Assembly (NCBI GenBank): GCA_947624695.1
Contig: CANQLN010000008.1
Coordinates: 1 to 20,268, forward strand
Origin: an uncultured Bacilli bacterium
GTDB lineage: Bacteria > Bacillota_I > Bacilli_A > RF39 > UBA660
DNA: 20,268 bases
Direction: 5' to 3'
The translations under genes and the position numbers were made by a program. Under the pieces are notes generated by a model. The model was not told the DNA's origin and ran no database searches. It saw only the letters and a program-made list of their open reading frames with translations. Shown in pieces: positions 1 to 6,174 of this stretch. Position 1 is the first letter of the stretch; the number at the start of each line of letters is the position of its first letter.

Positions 1-324
1 GGTTGCCGCACTACCAAGCCCTAACATATTCGCCGCAATATTAGAAGATATATAACCTAAGGCTTTATTATCTTTGGGTACAGTGGGAAATAATTTGCTT
101 AAAAGAGGGTTTAATAGATTAGCAAATTTATGAAGTAAACCACTTACTTCCGCAATTTTTAAAATACCAGTCCAAAGAACAATAATGGGCAATAAATTTA
201 AAATTAAATCTAAAGCTTCATTAGCGTTAGTTAAAATACTTTCATTAATAACATTGATATTACCACTGATTAAAGAATAGATAATTCCAATGCCAATTAA
301 AAAAGCCCAAATATATCCGACCAT
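1..324 (-). CDS. spmA: Spore maturation protein A, N-terminal part (cut by window edge)
   Basis: The first 108 codons are present; the rest lies beyond position 1. The translation starts MVGYIWAFLIGIGIIYSLI and reaches the family-typical stretch N-I-A-A-N-M-L-G-L-G-S-A-A-T at the edge. That stretch, together with K-I-A-E-x-S-G-L and L-F-P-x-V-P-K-D, marks SpmA of the nucleoside-recognition/Gate membrane family. In Bacillus subtilis SpmA acts with SpmB in spore core dehydration; the transported substrate is unknown. The ATG overlaps the stop of the upstream carboxypeptidase gene by one base (TAATG), with an AAAAGGTGG ribosome-binding site inside that gene, so the two are probably translationally coupled. 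The pairing mirrors the dacB-spmA-spmB operon. Whether this organism sporulates cannot be told from here. Confidence 0.88.
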   Translation of the reverse strand, partial: MVGYIWAFLIGIGIIYSLISGNINVINESILTNANEALDLILNLLPIIVLWTGILKIAEVSGLLHKFANLLNPLLSKLFPTVPKDNKALGYISSNIAANMLGLGSAAT

Positions 325-1394
325 TAGAATAACCACCTTTTAAATTTTTGCCACCAAGATAATTTTTCTTCTTCTTTAATTTTATAAATATAAATAGGCT
401 CTTTATGATATACTACTCCATCCAAAGAAACGGCCGCATAACCCACAATATCATCATCAGTAAAGTCTTTTAACTTTAAAAGATTAATATTAATGCTCAC
501 TTCTTTTAATTCTTTTTTGGTTAAAGCCATAAAAAAATTATTTTTAACCATAAATTTCGCATTTTTATAATAGTTTTCATTATCTATTTTAAATTTATCT
601 TTATTAATTATTTGATAACTTTTATATTCTTTAAAAATATTATTATATAAATTTTTATGATCTTGCCAATCGTCAGGATCATTTAAAGTAACAACAACAA
701 TATTAAGATTGTTTTTACTACCCGTTGATACTAAGGTTCTTCGAGCAAGTTCGGTAAAACCGGTTTTTCCTCCCGTAATATAATCTTCATTTAATAATTT
801 ATTTTTATTATGCCAAGAATAAGTCTTATAATTAGTTTTACAAACATGGTCTTTAGTTTTAAAAATTTCTCTAAAAGTACTATTTTCCATCGCATATTTA
901 GTTAATTTAGCCATATCTCGAACCGTTGAAGTATTAGCACTGCCATCACTTTCTTCTAAACCATGGGGATTATAAAAGGTTGTATTTTTCATTTCTAAAT
1001 TAGCAGCATAATCATTCATTAAATATACAAATTCTTCTTCACTCCCTGAAATGTAACTCGCAATTACTAAAGCAGCATCATTTCCACTTCGCATAATTAA
1101 GCCATATAATAAATCTCTTAAACTTATTTCTTCACCCACTTCTAAATACAAAGAACTGCCAAAGGCTTCATAAATAACATCCGAAACCGTCACAATATCA
1201 TCTAAATTACCCTTTTCAATAGCAATTAAGGCCGTCATTATTTTCGTCGTACTCGCAATTAATTTTTTACTATCTAAATTATAACCATATAATACTCTTC
1301 CGGTATCAAGATCCATAGCAATAGCGGAAGACGCACTAATAGAAAAAACTTTAAGAGGCATTAATAACAATAAACCAAAAATGACTTTTTTCAT
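324..1394 (-). CDS. D-alanyl-D-alanine carboxypeptidase (low-molecular-weight penicillin-binding protein)
   Basis: This 356-residue exported enzyme removes the terminal D-Ala from peptidoglycan stem peptides. An N-terminal hydrophobic signal segment (about residues 4-20) is followed by the serine-peptidase S11 domain with all three active-site motifs: S-T-T-K at 48-51, S-G-N at 103-105 and K-T-G at 210-212. The C-terminus ends in a short tryptophan-rich amphipathic stretch (W-W-Q-K-F-K-R-W-L-F), the usual membrane anchor of DacA/DacB/DacF enzymes. It is preceded by an AGGTGA ribosome-binding site and overlaps spmA by one base. That neighbour favours a DacB/DacF-like role linked to sporulation or cortex, but the sequence alone does not separate this from a vegetative DacA role. 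A TATAAT-like box lies just upstream (about 1409-1414) without a clear -35. Confidence 0.93.
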   Translation of the reverse strand: MKKVIFGLLLLMPLKVFSISASSAIAMDLDTGRVLYGYNLDSKKLIASTTKIMTALIAIEKGNLDDIVTVSDVIYEAFGSSLYLEVGEEISLRDLLYGLIMRSGNDAALVIASYISGSEEEFVYLMNDYAANLEMKNTTFYNPHGLEESDGSANTSTVRDMAKLTKYAMENSTFREIFKTKDHVCKTNYKTYSWHNKNKLLNEDYITGGKTGFTELARRTLVSTGSKNNLNIVVVTLNDPDDWQDHKNLYNNIFKEYKSYQIINKDKFKIDNENYYKNAKFMVKNNFFMALTKKELKEVSININLLKLKDFTDDDIVGYAAVSLDGVVYHKEPIYIYKIKEEEKLSWWQKFKRWLF

Positions 1395-1424
1395 AGTTCA
1401 CCTAAAAAATTATATGTTTAATCT

Positions 1425-1459
1425 ATAAAAAAATGTTGATAACAATTATGTTATCAACA
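1425..1459 (-). terminator. Intrinsic terminator of the ytxH operon
   Basis: A perfect 10-bp stem is formed by TGTTGATAAC (1434-1443) and GTTATCAACA (1450-1459) with a 6-base loop. On the minus strand it is followed by a run of seven T (1427-1433). It lies just past the YtxH-like gene and before the carboxypeptidase gene, so it separates the two transcription units. Confidence 0.88.
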
Positions 1460-1469
1460 CTTATATTTC

Positions 1470-1901
1470 TTAATTCTTTTTCTTTTTAGGAGCTGCCTTT
1501 TTAGGTTCTTCAACATCTTCTAATTTATTAGCAGCATCTTTTAATACTTTAGCTGCTTTAGACTTAACTTCTTTAGCTGTCTTCTCAACAACTGGAGTTC
1601 CTTTTTCAACAGCTAAGTCAACTAATTCTTGGGCTTTAATTTTAACTTCTTTAGACTTATCTACAATTAATTGTTTAGCCGTTTCTTTATCTAAATCTTT
1701 AATTGTATTTTCTAATTCTTTAGTTTTAACAATAATAGCGTTTTTAACTTCTTCAACATCAATTTCTTTCGCCTTTTCAATTAAATTATTAATAGACTTA
1801 GCTAAATCCTCTCTTGTTTCTTTCCCACTTTTAGGGGCTAATAAAAAACCTAGTCCTAATCCTAAACCTGCTCCTAATAAAAATTTTCCTTTCTTACTCA
1901 T
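1470..1901 (-). CDS. YtxH-domain protein
   Basis: A 143-residue protein. It opens with MSKKGKFLLGAGLGLGLGF, followed by L-L-A-P-K-S-G-K-E-T-R-E-D-L, the glycine-rich hydrophobic helix plus APKSGKETR signature of the YtxH family. The remainder is a long lysine/glutamate-rich helical region, probably coiled coil, ending in a polylysine tail. YtxH proteins are general-stress-associated in Bacillus, with no defined biochemical activity. An in-frame ATG lies 8 codons upstream (1925), but the family start and the adjacent purine-rich site GAGAGTGAAG favour the ATG at 1899-1901. This start overlaps the upstream DUF948 gene by 8 bases. The pair matches the ytxG-ytxH order of Bacillus. It is the last gene of its operon, ahead of the terminator at 1425-1459. 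Confidence 0.8.
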   Translation of the reverse strand: MSKKGKFLLGAGLGLGLGFLLAPKSGKETREDLAKSINNLIEKAKEIDVEEVKNAIIVKTKELENTIKDLDKETAKQLIVDKSKEVKIKAQELVDLAVEKGTPVVEKTAKEVKSKAAKVLKDAANKLEDVEEPKKAAPKKKKN

Positions 1902-2196
1902 CCTCTTCACTCTCCATTTCTTCATTATTATTTTTATTTCTTAAAAATAATTTCATAATTAAATTCTCAACAGTATTTATCACCGTAGCTATAATATTAC
2001 TAACTTTATCTGAAATAGCTCCTAAAGTATCAAATAAAGGTGATACTTTTTCCACTTTTTCATTAACCATATTAACAGTTTTTTCTACTTTATCTATAGT
2101 AATTATAATTTTTATTCCTAAAACTATTCCTATTAAAATTAAAATAATTAATAAAAAGTAAATTACAATAGGTAAAAAAGTAGATAAAAAGTCCAT
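1894..2196 (-). CDS. DUF948 / YtxG-like small membrane protein
   Basis: A 100-residue protein with one N-terminal membrane helix (about residues 5-31, almost all I/L/V/G). A heptad-like amphipathic region with repeated V-E-K-x-x and V-N motifs follows, then an acidic tail (E-E-M-E-S-E-E-D-E). This build, and its place directly before a YtxH-like gene, match the DUF948 family (YtxG in Bacillus), whose function is unknown. The ribosome-binding site GGAGGA is formed within the stop region of the upstream acidic protein gene, 4 bases away, so the genes are cotranscribed. The family call rests on architecture and neighbour, not on a unique motif. Confidence 0.7.
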   Translation of the reverse strand: MDFLSTFLPIVIYFLLIILILIGIVLGIKIIITIDKVEKTVNMVNEKVEKVSPLFDTLGAISDKVSNIIATVINTVENLIMKLFLRNKNNNEEMESEEDE

Positions 2197-2200
2197 CTAA

Positions 2201-3121
2201 TTAATCCTCCTCTCTCTCATCATACATTGAGTCAATAAGTTCAAATAATTCATTATCTTTAATTTCTTCTACATCTTCTTCAATAGCTTTTTCTTCTTCT
2301 TTTTTATCATCAATTTTTTCAAGTTCTTCTTCAATAACATCTAAGTTATTAGAAATAGGCATTTCTAAAGTATCATCTAAAGGTATTTCTTCACTCGCCT
2401 CTTCTAACAAATCATTAATACTCTTGTATTCTTCTTTTTTTGGCTCTTCTTCTACTTTTAGTTTATCCTTTTCTTCAAAAAAAGTTACTACTGGTTCATC
2501 AATAATATCGGCAACTTTCGGAATATCATGAACTTTTTTCTCTTCCTTTTCTTCTTTTGGTTCAAAAGCCTTTTTTCTAACACTTTCAAAGTCTAATTTA
2601 ACATTATCACCTTTATTAACAATATCTTCCGCTTTATAATCTTGGTTTAAAATTCCATATACGGGAGAAATAATTGGTGATGGTTTAAACTTTTTCTTTT
2701 CAGTATATTCTTTTTCCACTACTTTTTCATAACGACCATAATCAGTTCTCGTTTCAACAGATTTTTTTCTTTCATATTCTAAAACATTCGTCGTCGGTTT
2801 ATTACTACGCATACTTGATTGAAATTCTTCTTCATCAAAAGAAGGAAATTCAAAAGTATTTTCTTTTTTAAATAATTCTCTTTCACTTTCCGCTCTTGTT
2901 GGTCTTACTTCACTAGTCTTTTCAGGAGCAGGACTTACCTTAGGAGCGACAGGCATTTCCATCGTATCATCAAAAACGACACGTTCTGTTTTCTTTTCTA
3001 CTTGCTCTACCATTTTGGGACGAACTGGACTTTCTTCTTTCTTTTCTTCTCTAATTTTGATAGGTTCTGTATATTCTTCTTCTTCGAATAGTACATCTTT
3101 TAACTTTTTAAATATACTCAT
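2201..3121 (-). CDS. Acidic, mostly disordered protein of unknown function
   Basis: A 306-residue protein, extremely rich in Glu/Lys/Asp, with no signal peptide or membrane segment. It starts MSIFKKLKDVLFEEEE, a basic amphipathic helix that could touch the membrane. One compact, less charged island at about 145-167 (F-K-P-S-P-I-I-S-P-V-Y-G) looks like the conserved core and could be a docking element. A short motif occurs twice, D-D-T-M-E-M-P at 51-57 and D-D-T-L-E-M-P at 249-255. The C-terminus (E-L-F-E-L-I-D-S-M-Y) looks like a second short helix. An AGGTGA ribosome-binding site lies in the 14-base gap after the lipoprotein gene, so it shares that operon. I cannot assign a function. A scaffold linking membrane and cytosolic partners is one possibility (inference). 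Confidence 0.75.
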   Translation of the reverse strand: MSIFKKLKDVLFEEEEYTEPIKIREEKKEESPVRPKMVEQVEKKTERVVFDDTMEMPVAPKVSPAPEKTSEVRPTRAESERELFKKENTFEFPSFDEEEFQSSMRSNKPTTNVLEYERKKSVETRTDYGRYEKVVEKEYTEKKKFKPSPIISPVYGILNQDYKAEDIVNKGDNVKLDFESVRKKAFEPKEEKEEKKVHDIPKVADIIDEPVVTFFEEKDKLKVEEEPKKEEYKSINDLLEEASEEIPLDDTLEMPISNNLDVIEEELEKIDDKKEEEKAIEEDVEEIKDNELFELIDSMYDEREED

Positions 3122-3135
3122 AAGAAATCACCTTT

Positions 3136-3786
3136 CTAATTTATGTAATCGGTATCTTTGTCTTGACTTTCTTCTTCACTATAGTCATAACCATCTTCGA
3201 CATAATCCAAAATATTGGAATTATCGTCGGTGTCTTTAAACATATCAAATACCTCTTCCGTATAATTTAAATTGTCATCATTTAATAGATTTTCAATTAT
3301 GGTATCATTATACTCTATACTTCTTAATATTCTTACCGAATTAATTAACGCTTCCTTAATCAATTCTTCATCTACCATTACTTCTATTTTAGCATAATTA
3401 TACATAATTTCAATCAGATATTGATTATTTTCCCATAATTTAATATCTACATAACCAAGCTTATCTTGATATTTAATCATTTCACTATAAAAAGAATCTT
3501 TACTAGAAACATAATTTAATTCTTTTTTATTAAAATAACTTATTAGATCAATATATAAATAATACGTTGTTTTTTCTCCTTCAATAACTGAATAATTAGA
3601 ACCCGCTTCTTTAATACTTAAGCCTTTAGGAATATAATATTTAAATCCTTGATTATAAGTATTAATACTCTTATTACTAATGCTTAGCATATTTATAATA
3701 TCGACATAAGCTAAATTTTTTATATTAGTACATCCTGTTAAAAATAAGATGCCTATTATACCTAAAAATATCTTTTTAATTTTCAT
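3136..3786 (-). CDS. Putative lipoprotein of unknown function
   Basis: A 216-residue protein with a clear lipoprotein signal: a basic start M-K-I-K-K, a hydrophobic core, and lipobox L-T-G-C with the lipidated cysteine at residue 19. The mature part is a mixed alpha/beta domain (about 30-155) with an acidic, probably flexible tail (about 165-216, many D and E). It is the first gene of a four-gene operon continuing into the acidic disordered protein and the YtxG/YtxH-like pair, so a cell-envelope role is likely. A GGAG ribosome-binding site lies about 8 bases before the ATG. No enzyme motif is recognisable. Confidence 0.78.
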   Translation of the reverse strand: MKIKKIFLGIIGILFLTGCTNIKNLAYVDIINMLSISNKSINTYNQGFKYYIPKGLSIKEAGSNYSVIEGEKTTYYLYIDLISYFNKKELNYVSSKDSFYSEMIKYQDKLGYVDIKLWENNQYLIEIMYNYAKIEVMVDEELIKEALINSVRILRSIEYNDTIIENLLNDDNLNYTEEVFDMFKDTDDNSNILDYVEDGYDYSEEESQDKDTDYIN

Positions 3787-3804
3787 ATTTTTAACTCCAT
3801 AATA

Positions 3805-3834
3805 ATTATATCACGTTTATTTACTTGCTTTCAA
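3805..3834 (-). promoter_or_regulatory. Promoter of the lipoprotein-ytxH operon
   Basis: On the minus strand, TTGAAA (3829-3834) and TATAAT (3805-3810) are 18 bases apart. TGA directly before TATAAT makes an extended -10. It overlaps the 3' end of trmB and lies 19-48 bases upstream of the lipoprotein ATG. Confidence 0.75.
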
Positions 3835-4419
3835 ATATTTTATTTTTATTCCCTCTTTACTAAACTTCTCTTCATATTCGGTTAGGACATTAGGAATGTT
3901 ACTAGCATGCAAATCATAGCATATATCTTCAAGGATATAACCATAATCTTGTAAAGAATTAACACTATAAGAAAATAAAGCATCATTATCGGTTTTTAAA
4001 ATAATTCTATTTTTATCTTTGAAAAAGCTATCATATAGTTTTAAAAAGGCTTCAGAAGTTAATCTTCTTTTAGCATGTCTTTTCTTCGGCCAAGGATCAG
4101 AAAAATTTAAATAAATAACATCAACTTTATTTTTTAAAATTTCTTCTAAATTAACTACATCACTGATAATCATTTTTAAATTAGGCAAATCATATTCTAA
4201 GGCCTTTTTAATGGCAATGGCAGCGACTGAGGAATATTTTTCAACCCCAATAAAATTAATATCAGGATTATTTAAAGCCATATTAATAATAAAATTTCCC
4301 TTGCCCATGCCAATTTCGACATGTAAAGGTTGCTCTTTGGCAAAATTAATTTCTTTATCAATTAAAAAAGGACAGTTAAGAATAACTTCATCTTTATATT
4401 TAGGACTTCGCATACGCAT
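3817..4419 (-). CDS. trmB: tRNA (guanine-N7-)-methyltransferase
   Basis: A 200-residue SAM-dependent enzyme that makes m7G at position 46 of tRNA in the cytosol. It shows the SAM-binding loop E-I-G-M-G-K-G-N-F, the acidic motif F-I-G-V-E-K-Y and the TrmB signature F-S-D-P-W-P-K-K-R-H-A-K-R-R-L, followed by L-K-T-D-N. The length fits the family (about 200-240). The open frame continues 54 codons further upstream to 4581. I place the start at the ATG 4417-4419 because the protein then begins MRMRSPKYKDEV as family members do, an AAGGGAAG ribosome-binding site precedes it, and the extension would run into a divergent gene. No obvious promoter was found in the 48-base divergent gap. Confidence 0.93.
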   Translation of the reverse strand: MRMRSPKYKDEVILNCPFLIDKEINFAKEQPLHVEIGMGKGNFIINMALNNPDINFIGVEKYSSVAAIAIKKALEYDLPNLKMIISDVVNLEEILKNKVDVIYLNFSDPWPKKRHAKRRLTSEAFLKLYDSFFKDKNRIILKTDNDALFSYSVNSLQDYGYILEDICYDLHASNIPNVLTEYEEKFSKEGIKIKYLKASK

Positions 4420-4467
4420 TTTAACCACTTCCCTTATAGAAACATATAATGTTGTAGGAGGTATATT

Positions 4468-4767
4468 ATGCGCAAAACGAGAAATTCTTTTTTTGCTGAA
4501 AGTTCTTATCAATCCTACAATCCTAATATGAATAATGTGGGACCAATGCCTTACCAAACTGGGAGCAATTATTTTTATCAAGGACCTGGCCCTATACCTA
4601 ATAATTATACCACAAATAGCGATGGTAGCGATATAGAAAGTAGATTAGCTAAAATTGAAAGACAATTAAATCGAATGGATTATCGTTTAAGTAAATTAGA
4701 AAATACTGGTAATGTCGTTTCCGCTGATGATTATGAAACTAACACAACCAATATGTATATGCTATAG
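4468..4767 (+). CDS. Small coiled-coil protein, unknown function
   Basis: A 99-residue protein. The first half is low-complexity and rich in N, Y, P, Q and G (about 10-52). A short charged coiled coil follows (about 55-79, S-D-I-E-S-R-L-A-K-I-E-R-Q-L-N-R-M with regular I/L spacing), then a polar tail. This composition resembles small spore-coat or surface-assembly proteins, but that is only a resemblance. A strong AGGAGG (4456-4461) sits 6 bases before the ATG, and a true terminator follows directly, so it is a real single-gene unit. A TATAAT at 4445-4450 is so close to the ribosome-binding site that a promoter there would give a very short leader, so I do not call it. The gene is divergent from trmB. 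Confidence 0.75.
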   Translation: MRKTRNSFFAESSYQSYNPNMNNVGPMPYQTGSNYFYQGPGPIPNNYTTNSDGSDIESRLAKIERQLNRMDYRLSKLENTGNVVSADDYETNTTNMYML

Positions 4768-4788
4768 CTCGGAAATCCGAGTTTTTTT
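4768..4788 (+). terminator. Intrinsic terminator after the small coiled-coil gene
   Basis: The stem CTCGG (4768-4772) / CCGAG (4777-4781) with an AAAT loop is followed by seven T (4782-4788). It begins immediately after the TAG stop. Confidence 0.85.
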
Positions 4789-4791
4789 AAT

Positions 4792-4952
4792 AGTTATAAT
4801 ATAAGGAATATGAGACAATCTTATCAATTATTTTCAATTTGGCCGACAGTGTCGGCCAAATTAAGTTGGTCACATAAATAGAATTGTTGACACTCCAAAA
4901 TGAGAATAAAAGAAATTACTATATTAATCAAGTTATCTTAAATAATTTATAG
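4792..4952 (+). pseudogene. Decayed fragment of a second DUF1016 (YhcG-type) gene
   Basis: This stretch is a broken copy of the middle of the intact nuclease gene just downstream (compare 5261-5432). One frame (4792-4878) reads S-Y-N-I-R-N-M-R-Q-S-Y, then F-S-I-W-P-T-V-S-A-K-L-S-W-S-H, then a stop at 4879. The matching intact protein reads F-P-I-G-H-A-V-R-A-Q-L-T-W-T-H. After a frameshift, 4899-4949 reads N-E-N-K-R-N-Y-Y-I-N-Q-V-I-L-N-N-L, then a stop. Bases 4909-4936 are identical to 5389-5416 (28 bases). Several bases are deleted between M and R-Q. No start codon context or promoter was seen. It sits directly against the upstream terminator, which suggests the rest was deleted. The divergence inside the palindrome suggests a different source copy, not a recent tandem duplication. 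Confidence 0.85.
4836..4862 (+). repeat. Palindrome 1 (AGT centre), in the pseudogene
   Basis: Perfect 12-bp arms AATTTGGCCGAC (4836-4847) and GTCGGCCAAATT (4851-4862) flank the centre AGT (4848-4850). It occupies the same codons as palindrome 2 in the intact gene, but with different arm sequence. Confidence 0.9.
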
Positions 4953-5010
4953 TTAAGAATATTTTTTTAATATCTTCGACAAAAACTGACAAAATAAATG
5001 GATCTTGTTT

Positions 5011-5034
5011 GCTATAATACATCCTCATTGGAGG
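5011..5034 (+). promoter_or_regulatory. Extended -10 promoter and ribosome-binding site of the DUF1016 gene
   Basis: TATAAT (5013-5018) is preceded by TGC (5010-5012), an extended -10. The nearest -35-like hexamer, CTGACA (4986-4991), is 21 bases away and so poorly spaced. GGAGG (5030-5034) lies 8 bases before the ATG at 5043. This places the upstream in-frame ATG at 4998 outside the transcript. Confidence 0.6.
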
Positions 5035-5042
5035 AAATATTT

Positions 5043-5990
5043 ATGCATGAACAAGATTATTTTAATGAAATAAAAAGTATCATTGAAAATGCTGAAGTAA
5101 ATAAAAAAGTCAGAGAATATAAAAATAATTATGAAGACTTAATGGCTAAATGGAATATTGGCAAATTACTAATAGAAGTCCAAGGAGGAGAAAAAAGGGC
5201 TAAGTATGGTGATGAATTAATTAAAAAATGGTCAGAAATATTTTCTAAAGAATATGGTAATGGTTATAATATAAGAAATATGAAGTATATGAGGCAATTT
5301 TATACTACTTTTCCAATCGGGCACGCAGTGCGTGCCCAATTAACATGGACTCATATAAAAATTTTGTTACCCATTAAAAATGAAAATGAAAGAAATTACT
5401 ATATTAATCAAGTTATTTTAAATAACCTTTCTAGTCGAGAATTAATTAATGAAATTAAAAATAAGGCTTTTGAAAGATTATCTTACGCTGACAAAAAGAA
5501 TATTAAATTAGTAACTGATGATAAAAATAAATATAATTTAACTCTCAGAGATATGATAAAAGATCCTATTATTATTAAGACAGATAAAGATATAAATAAC
5601 TTAAATGAAAAGGCAATTCATAAGTTACTTATTGAAATGATTGAAGATAGATTCTTGGAATTAGGTAGTGGCTTTGCTCTTATTGGCCATGAATATCCAT
5701 TAAAAATAAATAATAAAACTTATCATACTGACTTATTATTCTTTAATTATGAAATAAATGCTTTTGTCGTTGTCGAAGTAAAAAATGAAGAATATAAACC
5801 ATCCCAACTAGGCCAAGTACAATTTTATATGGATTATATAGATAAGAATATTAAAAAAGAACATCATTCCAAAACCGAAGGAATATTAATAGTTAAAGAA
5901 AAAGATAAGTATGTTATGAAATATATAAATGATAAAGGAATATATATAACATCATTTAAATTATTAAATAATATGAGAGAAAAAATATAA
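5043..5990 (+). CDS. DUF1016 / YhcG-family PDDEXK nuclease
   Basis: A 315-residue protein. The N-terminal DUF1016 region (about 5-150) carries family marks M-R-Q-F-Y, L-T-W-T-H and N-Y-Y-I-N. The C-terminal PDDEXK nuclease domain (about 200-300) shows Y-H-T-D-L-L-F-F (D230) and the E-V-K motif (E245, K247), followed by the conserved Q-x-Q-F-Y-M-D-Y. These residues suggest an active nuclease; the substrate is unknown. Such genes are often found beside restriction-modification or mobile loci, but none is visible here. The start at 5043 is chosen for its GGAGG site; an ATG 15 codons earlier lies upstream of the -10 box. It is the only long + strand gene in a minus-strand neighbourhood and has a broken relative directly upstream, which suggests acquisition by transfer. 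A 27-bp palindrome codes for residues about 92-99. Confidence 0.88.
   Translation: MHEQDYFNEIKSIIENAEVNKKVREYKNNYEDLMAKWNIGKLLIEVQGGEKRAKYGDELIKKWSEIFSKEYGNGYNIRNMKYMRQFYTTFPIGHAVRAQLTWTHIKILLPIKNENERNYYINQVILNNLSSRELINEIKNKAFERLSYADKKNIKLVTDDKNKYNLTLRDMIKDPIIIKTDKDINNLNEKAIHKLLIEMIEDRFLELGSGFALIGHEYPLKINNKTYHTDLLFFNYEINAFVVVEVKNEEYKPSQLGQVQFYMDYIDKNIKKEHHSKTEGILIVKEKDKYVMKYINDKGIYITSFKLLNNMREKI
5315..5341 (+). repeat. Palindrome 2 (AGT centre), inside the DUF1016 coding region
   Basis: Arms AATCGGGCACGC (5315-5326) and GCGTGCCCAATT (5330-5341) flank the centre AGT (5327-5329); 11 of 12 arm positions pair. It encodes I-G-H-A-V-R-A-Q in the nuclease. It is far more GC-rich than the surrounding gene. 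Confidence 0.88.
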
Positions 5991-6032
5991 TAATAAAACA
6001 TTTTTATATCATTTTATGTAATGTTTCAAAAA

Positions 6033-6051
6033 GGTGGCACAGTGTGCCACC
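6033..6051 (+). repeat. Palindrome 3 (AGT centre), intergenic
   Basis: Arms GGTGGCAC (6033-6040) and GTGCCACC (6044-6051) around AGT are perfect over 8 bp. AATT follows on the right, as in palindromes 1 and 2; the left flank is AAAA instead. Read on the minus strand it is followed by five T, so it could also act as a terminator for leftward transcription. Confidence 0.85.
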
Positions 6052-6092
6052 AATTTAAAATAAAATTTATAATATTAGAAAATTTTAAAAAA

Positions 6093-6111
6093 GTGAAATC
6101 ACTGATTTCAC
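6093..6111 (+). repeat. Palindrome 4 (ACT centre), intergenic
   Basis: Arms GTGAAATC (6093-6100) and GATTTCAC (6104-6111) flank ACT, perfect over 8 bp, with AATT again on the right. The centre is the complement of AGT, so this copy may be inverted. On the minus strand it is followed by six T (6087-6092), and a terminator role is possible. Confidence 0.8.
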
Positions 6112-6150
6112 AATTTATAAAACACATTAAATTAAATAATTTTAAAACTT

Positions 6151-6172
6151 AAAAAAAATCACCGAAGTGATT
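6151..6172 (-). terminator. Intrinsic terminator at the end of the pilin-side cluster
   Basis: On the minus strand, AATCAC and GTGATT (6167-6172 / 6157-6162) enclose a TTCG tetraloop, followed by a T run (complement of the A run 6149-6158). It begins 3 bases after the stop of the two-span small protein gene. Confidence 0.88.
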
Positions 6173-6174
6173 AA

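Noticed and set aside
1902..1925. An ATG 8 codons upstream of the YtxH-like start
   Set aside because: The family N-terminus begins at the inner ATG, and the earlier start would increase the overlap with the upstream gene.
3015..3239. Open frame on the + strand
   Set aside because: It is opposite two well-supported minus-strand genes, has no ribosome-binding site and has the low-complexity look of a mirror frame. The same applies to + strand frames at 4211-4531, 6311-6499, 8546-8767 and 18465-18647.
4420..4581. An N-terminal extension of 54 codons on trmB
   Set aside because: It does not match the family start, would overlap the divergent gene at 4468, and the ATG at 4417-4419 has a good ribosome-binding site.
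4998..5042. An earlier in-frame ATG for the DUF1016 gene
   Set aside because: It lies upstream of the extended -10 box at 5013-5018 and has no ribosome-binding site, while 5043 has GGAGG at ideal spacing.
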